From contig JAQVYH010000018.1 in the NCBI GenBank assembly GCA_029004515.1, positions 1 to 32,472 on the forward strand: 32,472 bases of DNA, written 5' to 3'. A program made the translations under genes and the position numbers. This document shows positions 26,790 through 32,472 of this stretch, piece by piece. Every line of letters begins with the position of its first letter. Within the stretch, counting starts at the first letter, position 1. Source of the stretch: Eubacteriales bacterium. Lineage in GTDB: Bacteria > Bacillota > Clostridia > Monoglobales > UMGS1388. The notes beneath the pieces were generated by a model. It saw nothing but the letters and a program-made list of their open reading frames with translations. It ran no database searches and was not told the DNA's origin.

Positions 26790-27560
26790 TTATTCAAATA
26801 TGCTATGTAAAAACCTTATAGAACTCTTTATTTCCTTATCATAATCATCTGTGGGAACAGCTTCAATACTGATTTTCCCTGTATAATTAATCTTCTTTAG
26901 GCAAGCTACAAACTCATCATAATTAAAGCCATCACCCTCACATGGGAAATGTCTGTTAATACCCTCAGCCACATGAACATGCCTTAATATATCAGCATTA
27001 TCAGTTATGCCCTGATATGACTCACCTTCTCTTGTGATATGGAAAAGATCAGCAAGAAGGAATAAATTTGGATGAGAAAGTTTTCTTACAAAATCTCCGC
27101 CTTGAGTAAGATTGTTTATAACATTTGTATCTTCACTATTTAAAGGTTCAACAACAATTGCTACACCGTACTCTGCGGCGATATCTGCGATGAGAGAAAA
27201 ACTCTCCTCAAGCTGTTGCCAACAGAGATTTGCATCTTCACCATCATCGATATTTCTTGCTCTTCCACTGCCAATTACAGCAATCTTCACACCAAGCTTT
27301 TGTGCCTTGGACAGAATATTATGACAATACTCCTTAAGAAACTCCGCAGAATAATTACTGCCACAAAGGCGCACGTCTCCTGGGAAGAAACAGCAACCTG
27401 ATTCAATAGGTATACCTGCCTTTGCAGTATTGTCCTTATATCTTTCGATATCCTCATCTGTCTTATCCTTTAACTCCGATAAGTTAATTTCAATAAAGTC
27501 AAATGGGTCATTTGCAAAGCGGAGTACATCCTCCGGGCTTCCACAATATCCAATTTTCAT
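26790..27560 (-). CDS. Sugar phosphate isomerase/epimerase (xylose-isomerase-like TIM barrel)
   Basis: A 256-residue TIM barrel of the AP-endonuclease-2/xylose-isomerase-like superfamily. Metal-ligand positions of the fold are visible: Glu in VVEPLN, Asp in LLADLFHI, His in HVHVAE and Glu in SIEAVP. Members isomerise or epimerise sugars or inositols; the substrate cannot be told. I prefer the ATG at 27560 (MKIGYCG). The GTG at 27569 sits only two bases from AAAGG. It lies 18 bases after the GH20-like gene and 15 bases before the lyase, so it is within the operon. Confidence 0.82.
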   Translation of the reverse strand: MKIGYCGSPEDVLRFANDPFDFIEINLSELKDKTDEDIERYKDNTAKAGIPIESGCCFFPGDVRLCGSNYSAEFLKEYCHNILSKAQKLGVKIAVIGSGRARNIDDGEDANLCWQQLEESFSLIADIAAEYGVAIVVEPLNSEDTNVINNLTQGGDFVRKLSHPNLFLLADLFHITREGESYQGITDNADILRHVHVAEGINRHFPCEGDGFNYDEFVACLKKINYTGKISIEAVPTDDYDKEIKSSIRFLHSIFE

Positions 27561-27578
27561 TAATGCCACATCCTTTTA

Positions 27579-29288
27579 TTATAATTTTTCAAGAGATATA
27601 AACATATTTTCTATCTCTTTTATTTCACTTTTTTTATTCTTCTTAATCCACATCTTACGATATTTACTGAGCCAGTTTATAGTGTCAAAAGGCTTTTCAA
27701 TGTGATATTTACATACCTTTGCCAACAGTTGTGCCATAACACCTATGCCTTCACAGGCAACAAGCATTTCTTCAAGATAATTTTTATCCATATTATTATC
27801 AGTTTTAAGAGTTGTGATAAGCTCTGTACAATCCTTGATAACATCTTGGATAGTTGATTCATAAGGATAGGTAATATATGAATCATACTTGGTTTTATAC
27901 ACTACATTTGAATAGATAAAGGCAAAGTTATTCCAATCGATTTTACTATGTATTTTATCAAGTCTAGTAAGATACTCTACACCCTTATTATCTTTATACA
28001 CCAAGTAGTTTATATCATCATTAAATGTTTTACCACAACTTGTATCAACATTCCATGACTTTGATGCACCCAGAACCAGACCAAACATTGCAAGCTCAAG
28101 ACTACAGGGATTTCCCCAATCGCCCCAGTTTGTATTAAGAACTCCAAACGCCGAATTTCTATATCCACAGTCTATCATATTGGATATATTCTCCCTTGAC
28201 TTTTCAATATTCTCACACAATCTACTCCATGTGCTTGTACCCGGGCACACTATTTGGTTTCTGTTCATCTTACTAAACTTTTCTATATTCTCTACAGGGA
28301 TATTCTTTTCATAATGCCAATTAAGAAAGATTACATCATCAGGCAATAAATCCACACATTCGGGATGCTGAAGCAATATATCAGCCCACATCATTACCGT
28401 TTTCCCTTTTGACTTAACATAGTCAATTATCTTCTTAACAAAGTCAATATATAATTTACCTGTGTCAAAATCCTTATGCTTTCCAATTGATAAATCAAAG
28501 GTTTCATCACAGCAAATATTAAAAGTATTACTTCGAAACAATGGCACATATTGGTCAATAAGGCTTTTAATAATTTCAAAACTCTCATCACTTGTAGGGT
28601 CAATAGTGTGATGATGCATACGATTATGCCAGAACATCTCTTCCTTTTCTAAATCTTCAACCTCTCGAAGGTGCTTATATTGTGGCTTTTCAAGAAGCTC
28701 GTACAGATGACCAAATGTGGAAAGTGACGGTATAAATTCAATAAAATTATCATAGCAATAATCGTCAAGCTCACGTATTTCATCAGCAGTTAAATATCCT
28801 GTACGCTCAATTGAATCAGCATATTCTTTAAATTCAAAGGTGTGCTCAACATACAACTGAAGGGAATTCATTTTATAATATGCAAGGTTATCAATAAGTT
28901 CTTTGAGAGTTTCAACAGTTGGAACCTTGCCTCGTGTGACATCGTGATAAAATCCACGATACTTCATATCAGGGCAATCTTTAATATTGCAGCAAACAGC
29001 ATCTTCGCAGCTTAAAATCTGTCTCAAGGTTTGTATTCCATAAAACAGCCCTGCATTATCCCCACCTTTAATAGTGATTATATCATTACTGGCAGATAGT
29101 TCATAGGCTTCCCTTGGCATATCAGACATACTCAATACTAATGGTATTCCATTCGTAGATTGAGGAAGCTTACTTATAGCTTTACCAACTCTTTCATCAA
29201 GACAAATACCTGAAAAATTCACAGAATTATTTTTTAAAATAGCATTTCTCTCTTCAATAAATTTTGGTCTTGGCAATAAATGCAACAT
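27579..29288 (-). CDS. GH20-like beta-N-acetylhexosaminidase
   Basis: 569 residues without a signal peptide, so probably cytosolic. An N-terminal GH20b-type domain (about 1-105) leads into the GH20 barrel at YRGFYHDVTRG (about 110-120). The catalytic Asp261-Glu262 pair is in NICCDETFD, the position of the GH20 acid/base. NWGDWGNP lies on a later strand. Such enzymes release terminal GlcNAc or GalNAc; after PL8 lyase this fits degradation of glycosaminoglycan-type oligosaccharides (inference). The GGTGG ribosome site precedes the ATG. It is the first gene of the four-gene minus-strand glycan cluster. Confidence 0.8.
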   Translation of the reverse strand: MLHLLPRPKFIEERNAILKNNSVNFSGICLDERVGKAISKLPQSTNGIPLVLSMSDMPREAYELSASNDIITIKGGDNAGLFYGIQTLRQILSCEDAVCCNIKDCPDMKYRGFYHDVTRGKVPTVETLKELIDNLAYYKMNSLQLYVEHTFEFKEYADSIERTGYLTADEIRELDDYCYDNFIEFIPSLSTFGHLYELLEKPQYKHLREVEDLEKEEMFWHNRMHHHTIDPTSDESFEIIKSLIDQYVPLFRSNTFNICCDETFDLSIGKHKDFDTGKLYIDFVKKIIDYVKSKGKTVMMWADILLQHPECVDLLPDDVIFLNWHYEKNIPVENIEKFSKMNRNQIVCPGTSTWSRLCENIEKSRENISNMIDCGYRNSAFGVLNTNWGDWGNPCSLELAMFGLVLGASKSWNVDTSCGKTFNDDINYLVYKDNKGVEYLTRLDKIHSKIDWNNFAFIYSNVVYKTKYDSYITYPYESTIQDVIKDCTELITTLKTDNNMDKNYLEEMLVACEGIGVMAQLLAKVCKYHIEKPFDTINWLSKYRKMWIKKNKKSEIKEIENMFISLEKL

Positions 29289-29308
29289 ATAACCACCCGA
29301 TATTTAAT

Positions 29309-29325
29309 AATATTTTAAAAATATT
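29309..29325. promoter_or_regulatory. 17-bp palindrome upstream of the glycan cluster
   Basis: AATATTTTAAAAATATT has perfect 8-bp arms around a central A. It lies 21 bases upstream of the first gene of the glycan cluster. It is a possible operator but very AT-rich, so chance is not excluded. Confidence 0.35.
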
Positions 29326-29337
29326 TTCCATTTTATA

Positions 29338-29366
29338 TTGATTTTTCTTTCAATGTGATGTATAAT
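29338..29366 (+). promoter_or_regulatory. Promoter of tRNA-Leu
   Basis: TTGATT (29338-29343), 17-base spacer, TATAAT (29361-29366), 24 bases before the tRNA. Confidence 0.75.
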
Positions 29367-29390
29367 AGTCGAGCAGTTAAAATTCAATAT

Positions 29391-29477
29391 GCCGTCGTGA
29401 TGGAATTGGCAGACGTAGCGGACTCAAAATCCGCCGGTAGCGATACCGTGTGGGTTCGACTCCCACCGACGGCACCA
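29391..29477 (+). tRNA. tRNA-Leu (anticodon CAA)
   Basis: An 87-nt tRNA with encoded CCA. The acceptor stem GCCGTCG/CGACGGC is perfect. The anticodon stem GCGGA/TCCGC holds loop CTCAAAA (anticodon CAA). The long variable arm CGGTA-GCGA-TACCG marks a class II tRNA. The T arm is GTGGG-TTCGACT-CCCAC. It reads UUG codons. Confidence 0.97.
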
Positions 29478-29478
29478 C

Positions 29479-29506
29479 AAAAGCATATCATAAGATGTGC
29501 TTTTTT
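29479..29506 (+). terminator. Terminator after tRNA-Leu
   Basis: AAAAGCATATC-ATAA-GATGTGC followed by TTTTTT, two bases after the tRNA. Confidence 0.85.
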
Positions 29507-29514
29507 ATGTAGAG

Positions 29515-29541
29515 AAGACAACCACCAACGGTGGTTGTCTT
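29515..29541. terminator. Perfect 12-bp hairpin between tRNA and TPR gene
   Basis: AAGACAACCACC-AAC-GGTGGTTGTCTT is perfect. T-rich flanks on both strands suit the convergent TPR gene ending at 29546 and any read-through past the tRNA. Confidence 0.75.
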
Positions 29542-29545
29542 TTAA

Positions 29546-30808
29546 TTAGTATTCTAAAGTTTCAAGTTTTGTAACCTGTGTTTCAGAATTAATGCTGTAA
29601 TATGACATATAGTCACTATAGAATCCGTTGATTAAGTATACATTTACGCTACTTGCAAGCTGTGTATTAGCACCTGATTCTACAATATATTTCCACACAT
29701 TAACTATGTTGTTTCCAACAGGCTCAGTATAAATAATATTGCCACCTACAAATGCATAATCCTTTACTTCAGAGCAAATCTCAGCGTTATCTGCACCATC
29801 AAATCCACACACATATAAGGCAGGCTTATGTGTTACATAATATAGCTTATCACTCTTATGTACAATTGACTTTATATCAATATTCTCCATAACAGAGAAT
29901 GATTTAGTTTTTGTATCAAGCATATATGTTCTATATGCATCTTCATCGCAACGCTCGCTAAAATACAGATATTTATTATCAGCTATACCACAAAAACTTC
30001 CATCTTCGTAATAAATACTTGATATCTTCTTGTCAGTATAAACATCCGCTACACCATAGTATAGACCTGATGCAATATCCACAAGAATAATCTGCTTTAG
30101 CCCCTTGTCATAAACATAGGCAGCTACACCATCTGTTGCAAACTTCCTTGACGGAGATCCTGTATATATGATCTTTTCACTATTAGATTTGTTAATATAT
30201 TTAACTTCATTGTCTGTGATTTTAATAACCCCACTATCTAGAGTTATATCATCATCAGCGACTGATAAGTTCCCTTTATTTGTGACTAATGTTGAAAGTA
30301 TTGACCATTCGTTTGCTTTAAAAGAAACTCCTTTTTCAGCAGCCTTTGTAATCCAAATACGAGCATCACTTGCAATACCCCTCTTGATACTCAAATTTAC
30401 AAGTCCACGATAGACCCTTTCATTATTATCAGAAAGCTTTAATGCATAGTTATACGCTTTTTCTGCTTGTTCAATCTTGCTTAGTGCAAGATATGCATCA
30501 CCAAGTCCTGCTCTTGCCTCTACATTATCTTTATCAATTTTAAGAGCTTTTTTATACGCCTCAAGGGCCCCTTGAGCGTCATTGGATTCAAGATATTTAT
30601 CACCAGAATCAATATATGACACAACACGCTGGGATGGCGCAAAGAAATCCACAACACCGAATTTTACAAAGCTATAGCTTGCTCCTAAAAACAACAAAAC
30701 AACCAGTATTGCAAGAATCTTCTTTCCACTTCCGCCTCTGCGTCCTTTTCTACGAGGGGAAACAGATGACATAGACATTCCATATGTTACATTAGGCTGA
30801 ATTCTCAT
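29546..30808 (-). CDS. TPR-repeat membrane-anchored protein
   Basis: 420 residues. A basic cytosolic N-terminus (RRKGRRGGSGKK) precedes one transmembrane helix (about 31-50). Two or three TPR units (about 60-135; YLESNDAQGALEAYKKALK and AEKAYNYALKL) follow. The region from about 195 to the end is repeats of short beta strands with YY/FC motifs, like a DUF5050-type beta-propeller. The domain outside is probably a protein-binding surface; function is unknown. GGAGG lies nine bases before the ATG. Confidence 0.8.
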   Translation of the reverse strand: MRIQPNVTYGMSMSSVSPRRKGRRGGSGKKILAILVVLLFLGASYSFVKFGVVDFFAPSQRVVSYIDSGDKYLESNDAQGALEAYKKALKIDKDNVEARAGLGDAYLALSKIEQAEKAYNYALKLSDNNERVYRGLVNLSIKRGIASDARIWITKAAEKGVSFKANEWSILSTLVTNKGNLSVADDDITLDSGVIKITDNEVKYINKSNSEKIIYTGSPSRKFATDGVAAYVYDKGLKQIILVDIASGLYYGVADVYTDKKISSIYYEDGSFCGIADNKYLYFSERCDEDAYRTYMLDTKTKSFSVMENIDIKSIVHKSDKLYYVTHKPALYVCGFDGADNAEICSEVKDYAFVGGNIIYTEPVGNNIVNVWKYIVESGANTQLASSVNVYLINGFYSDYMSYYSINSETQVTKLETLEY

Positions 30809-30876
30809 AAATCAATACCTCCAATTTCCATAAGTGCATTTTACCATACAACGATATGTAATGTAAATAGCTACAT

Positions 30877-30907
30877 AAAAAAATCCACACAAAATGTGGG
30901 GATTTTT
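30877..30907 (-). terminator. Terminator after the class II aldolase gene
   Basis: AAAAATCCACACA (30879-30891) pairs with TGTGGGGATTTTT (30895-30907) with one mismatch. The minus strand reads into seven T residues. It lies between the aldolase gene and the TPR gene. Confidence 0.8.
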
Positions 30908-30916
30908 AAGTCGTTT

Positions 30917-31588
30917 TTATCTATTTGCAGGATGCTTACCTGTCATACCAAACTTTCTTCTGATTTCATAGAGCTGCTCAACCTGTTCATCAGAGAAAAT
31001 CTGTGGTCCGCCAAGCTGCATTGATCTGAATAATAATTCTGCATAAAACTCTAATGATTCCATTTTATGATATGCATTAAGTAATGAATCGCTATACGAA
31101 AGAGCACCATGGCTCTCGAGAAGAACTGCATCATAATATTGAAGATATTTTTCAACATTATCAGGAATTTCCTCTGTTGAAGGAACGCCATATTCAGCGA
31201 TTGGAACCTCACCAAGAGCAATTACCGCCTCAGGCATAATTGGCTTTGTAAGAGGGATTCCTGCAATTGCAAAGCTGGTTGCAAAAATTGGATGTGCATG
31301 AACCACAGCATTTACATCATCACGCTTTTGATACACTCGAAGATGCATCTTAATCTCAGAAGAAGGCTTAAAGCCGTCGTTTGCGTGGAGGATATTACCC
31401 TGTCCGTCAATTTTACAAATATATTCAGGTGTCATAAATCCTTTGCTTACACCTGTTGGTGTACAAAGATACTCATTATCACTGATTTTAACCGAGATGT
31501 TACCATCATTAGCGGCAACCATTCTTCTATCATATATTCTTTTGCCAATATCACAAATCTCTTGCTTGATTTGTTCTTCCGTCTTCAT
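30917..31588 (-). CDS. Class II aldolase, L-fuculose-phosphate aldolase-like
   Basis: A 223-residue zinc aldolase. Glu78 (SSEIKMHL), His97 and His99 (VVHAHPIF) and His160 (ESHGAL) match the metal and catalytic residues of the fuculose-/ribulose-phosphate aldolase family. NDGNISV and TPTGVSKG are the phosphate-binding loops. It would split a keto-sugar phosphate to DHAP and an aldehyde. L-fuculose-1-phosphate is the likeliest substrate but is unproven, since no fucose kinase or isomerase is in the window. GAGAGGA lies before the ATG. It stands as a single gene. Confidence 0.85.
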   Translation of the reverse strand: MKTEEQIKQEICDIGKRIYDRRMVAANDGNISVKISDNEYLCTPTGVSKGFMTPEYICKIDGQGNILHANDGFKPSSEIKMHLRVYQKRDDVNAVVHAHPIFATSFAIAGIPLTKPIMPEAVIALGEVPIAEYGVPSTEEIPDNVEKYLQYYDAVLLESHGALSYSDSLLNAYHKMESLEFYAELLFRSMQLGGPQIFSDEQVEQLYEIRRKFGMTGKHPANR

Positions 31589-31660
31589 AATTATTCCTCT
31601 CCTTTATGTATTAACAATGATAATTATATACGGGATGTAAGGTTTAGATGCAGTACCAAA

Positions 31661-32109
31661 GGCTCCCTTGTGTAAAGGGAGCTGTCAGCTTAGCTGACTG
31701 AGGGATTGTCTGATTTCTTTATCAATAAGCATACATACCCCTTCAAAATTTTCCATAACATCAAGATTTGATATTCGTATAACCTTAATTCCATATTCTT
31801 TTAAATATTCAGTTCTCTTTTCATCACTTATAAGACCTTCATATTCATAATGCTGCGAACCATCAAGCTCTATCGCCAAGTTTGCCTTTGCACAATAAAA
31901 GTCTGCTATATATTTACCCAAAACTTTTTGTCTTGTTATTTTGATTGGATAATTCCTTAAAAAATCATACCATAAATGTCGTTCTTCTTTTGTCATATTC
32001 TTTCGTAGGTTTCTGGCAAACGGCACTATGTTTTTATTATACTTTCTATCCATTTACAACCCCTTCGAGTTTGCTTTTGCAAACCCACCTCCCCTTACAC
32101 AGGGGAGGC
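31661..32109 (-). mobile_element. Palindromic element carrying a DUF559 gene
   Basis: The element is bounded by two hairpins that are inverted copies of each other: GCTCCCTT-GTGTA-AAGGGAGC (31662-31682) and CCTCCCCT-TACAC-AGGGGAGG (32088-32108). Inside each lies a second hairpin, GTCAGC-TTA-GCTGAC (31684-31698) and GTTTGC-TTTT-GCAAAC (32069-32084). The DUF559 frame fills the space between and runs into the 31684-31698 hairpin. A short version without the gene lies at 21452-21551. Mobility is inferred from the repeat structure. Confidence 0.75.
31685..32053 (-). CDS. DUF559 (PDDEXK / very-short-patch-repair-like) endonuclease
   Basis: A 122-residue protein with the DUF559 nuclease core: NMTKEERHLW (Glu23/24), RQKVLGKYIADFYC (Asp51), IELDGSQHYE (Glu62, Asp64, His68) and IRISNLDVMENFEGV. 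The fold is that of Vsr/PDDEXK nucleases, predicted to nick or cut DNA. The last eight residues and the TGA stop are encoded by the repeat itself, with the stop inside the GTCAGC hairpin arm. The 5' flank is the other repeat end, and no standard promoter or strong ribosome site is visible (AAGGGGTTG precedes the ATG). It may act on the palindromes that flank it. Confidence 0.85.
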   Translation of the reverse strand: MDRKYNKNIVPFARNLRKNMTKEERHLWYDFLRNYPIKITRQKVLGKYIADFYCAKANLAIELDGSQHYEYEGLISDEKRTEYLKEYGIKVIRISNLDVMENFEGVCMLIDKEIRQSLSQLS

Positions 32110-32162
32110 TTTTTCTATTTTCGACAAAATTCTCCATATAATTAACGAACAATATAGATGTC

Positions 32163-32272
32163 AGAGAATTCATTTTACGACGCCATCAATTGATGTAGCG
32201 GTCAAATGACCGAAGAAAGTCGTCAGGCTTTAATAAGTTTTGCAAAGCAAAATTCAATATGCATCAATTATA
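32163..32272 (-). repeat. Promoter-driven cloverleaf-like repeat
   Basis: Read on the minus strand: TTTTGC-TTT-GCAAAA (32238-32252) comes first. A three-way junction follows, with outer ACGAC/GTCGT (32177-32181, 32219-32223) enclosing CGGTCA-TT-TGACCG (32199-32212) and CATCAATTGATG (32184-32195). It lies between the DUF559 element and the IS start. No reading frame of note is present. It may be a small RNA or a non-coding mobile repeat. Confidence 0.55.
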
Positions 32273-32295
32273 ATACAACGCATCGTCAAAAGCAA
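32267..32295 (-). promoter_or_regulatory. Promoter reading into the cloverleaf-like repeat
   Basis: Minus strand TTGCTT (32290-32295), 17-base spacer, TATAAT (32267-32272). Transcription would begin near 32260 and cross the hairpins. Confidence 0.55.
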
Positions 32296-32389
32296 TAGTA
32301 CGATTGAGCAAATGTATATTAAAAAACAAATAAAAATCTCCGACAAAAACTGAACAAGTCCAGTAAAAACGGACAATAGAAAAAACAGA

Positions 32390-32433
32390 CCCCTTATGGT
32401 AGAATAAAAGAAACTACCATAGGGGGATTTTTT
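32390..32433 (+). promoter_or_regulatory. Hairpin masking the IS start site
   Basis: CCCCTTATGGTAG (32390-32402, one bulged T) pairs with CTACCATAGGGG (32414-32425). The G-rich ribosome site (32422-32427) lies in the second arm and a T6 run follows directly before the ATG. RNA reading in from outside would hide the ribosome site or terminate. Confidence 0.65.
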
Positions 32434-32472
32434 ATGCCACGAGAATACAGACATATCCAAGAATATGAAAAA
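32434..32472 (+). CDS. IS3-family transposase OrfA, N-terminal fragment
   Basis: Thirteen codons reach the window edge: MPREYRHIQEYEK. I recognise this as the start of the short helix-turn-helix OrfA protein of IS3-family elements in gut Bacillota. GGGGGA lies six bases before the ATG. The family assignment is from memory of such N-termini plus the terminal repeat upstream. Confidence 0.55.
   Translation, partial: MPREYRHIQEYEK

Larger units (their letters stand above)
32351..32472 (+). mobile_element. Left end of an IS3-family insertion sequence
   Basis: The end starts TGAACAAGTCC at 32351 and is followed within 85 bases by a small transposase reading frame. It resembles, inverted, the IS end at 1-126 but is not identical, so these are two related elements. 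The element runs out of the window. Confidence 0.65.

Noticed and set aside
29355-29549. 64-codon plus-strand ORF
   Set aside because: It runs through tRNA-Leu and its terminator and is not a protein gene.

Overview
The window looks like a chromosomal segment of a low-GC, strictly anaerobic-type Bacillota (Clostridia), probably a gut commensal. This is inferred from the AT-rich sequence, strong AGGAGG Shine-Dalgarno sites, a SigI/RsgI pair, a copper-amine-oxidase-type stalk-domain protein, secreted polysaccharide-degrading proteins and many small hairpin repeats. The species cannot be named from the sequence.

Layout. (1) 1-126 is the right end of an IS3/IS150-type insertion sequence that has cut into a secreted carbohydrate-binding protein gene. 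That gene is followed by a D-2-hydroxyacid dehydrogenase and a MATE transporter. (2) 3.5-3.8 kb holds a GC-rich hairpin repeat. It is followed by a divergent LysR regulator / YeiH-type transporter pair with palindromic operators, then a convergent DUF1538 membrane protein / PII-like pair. (3) 8.3-8.9 kb has a four-helix-bundle (S23-type) protein whose mRNA begins with a long array of GCTAAAT/ATTTAGC boxes and hairpins. (4) A CapA-type lipoprotein, exonuclease III, the SigI/RsgI sigma/anti-sigma pair and a stalk-domain protein follow, all on the minus strand. (5) 13.5-20.7 kb is a complete de novo pyrimidine operon, pyrC-K-D-F-E-B-I, with a COG2509-type FAD protein at its end. It has a good sigma-A promoter and a leader too short for PyrR attenuation. 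(6) A Cu/Zn-superoxide-dismutase-like gene is divergent from it. (7) 21.7-29.3 kb is a glycan cluster: GH20-like hexosaminidase, TIM-barrel sugar isomerase/epimerase, a PL8 polysaccharide lyase split by one in-frame amber codon, and an FAD oxidoreductase. PL8 plus GH20 suggests host glycosaminoglycan use, which is an inference. (8) tRNA-Leu(CAA), a TPR membrane protein and a class II aldolase follow. (9) The right edge has a DUF559 endonuclease gene nested inside a palindromic repeat element, a promoter-driven cloverleaf-like repeat, and the left end of a second IS3-family element.

The strongest leads for something undescribed are the two small genes coupled to hairpin repeats. The S23-type gene has a roughly 210-nt structured leader. 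The DUF559 gene has its C-terminus and stop codon inside the terminal hairpins of its element, and a gene-less copy of the same element lies 10 kb away. The amber-interrupted lyase, a terminator that overlaps a promoter upstream of exonuclease III, and an IS start site buried in a hairpin also merit attention.
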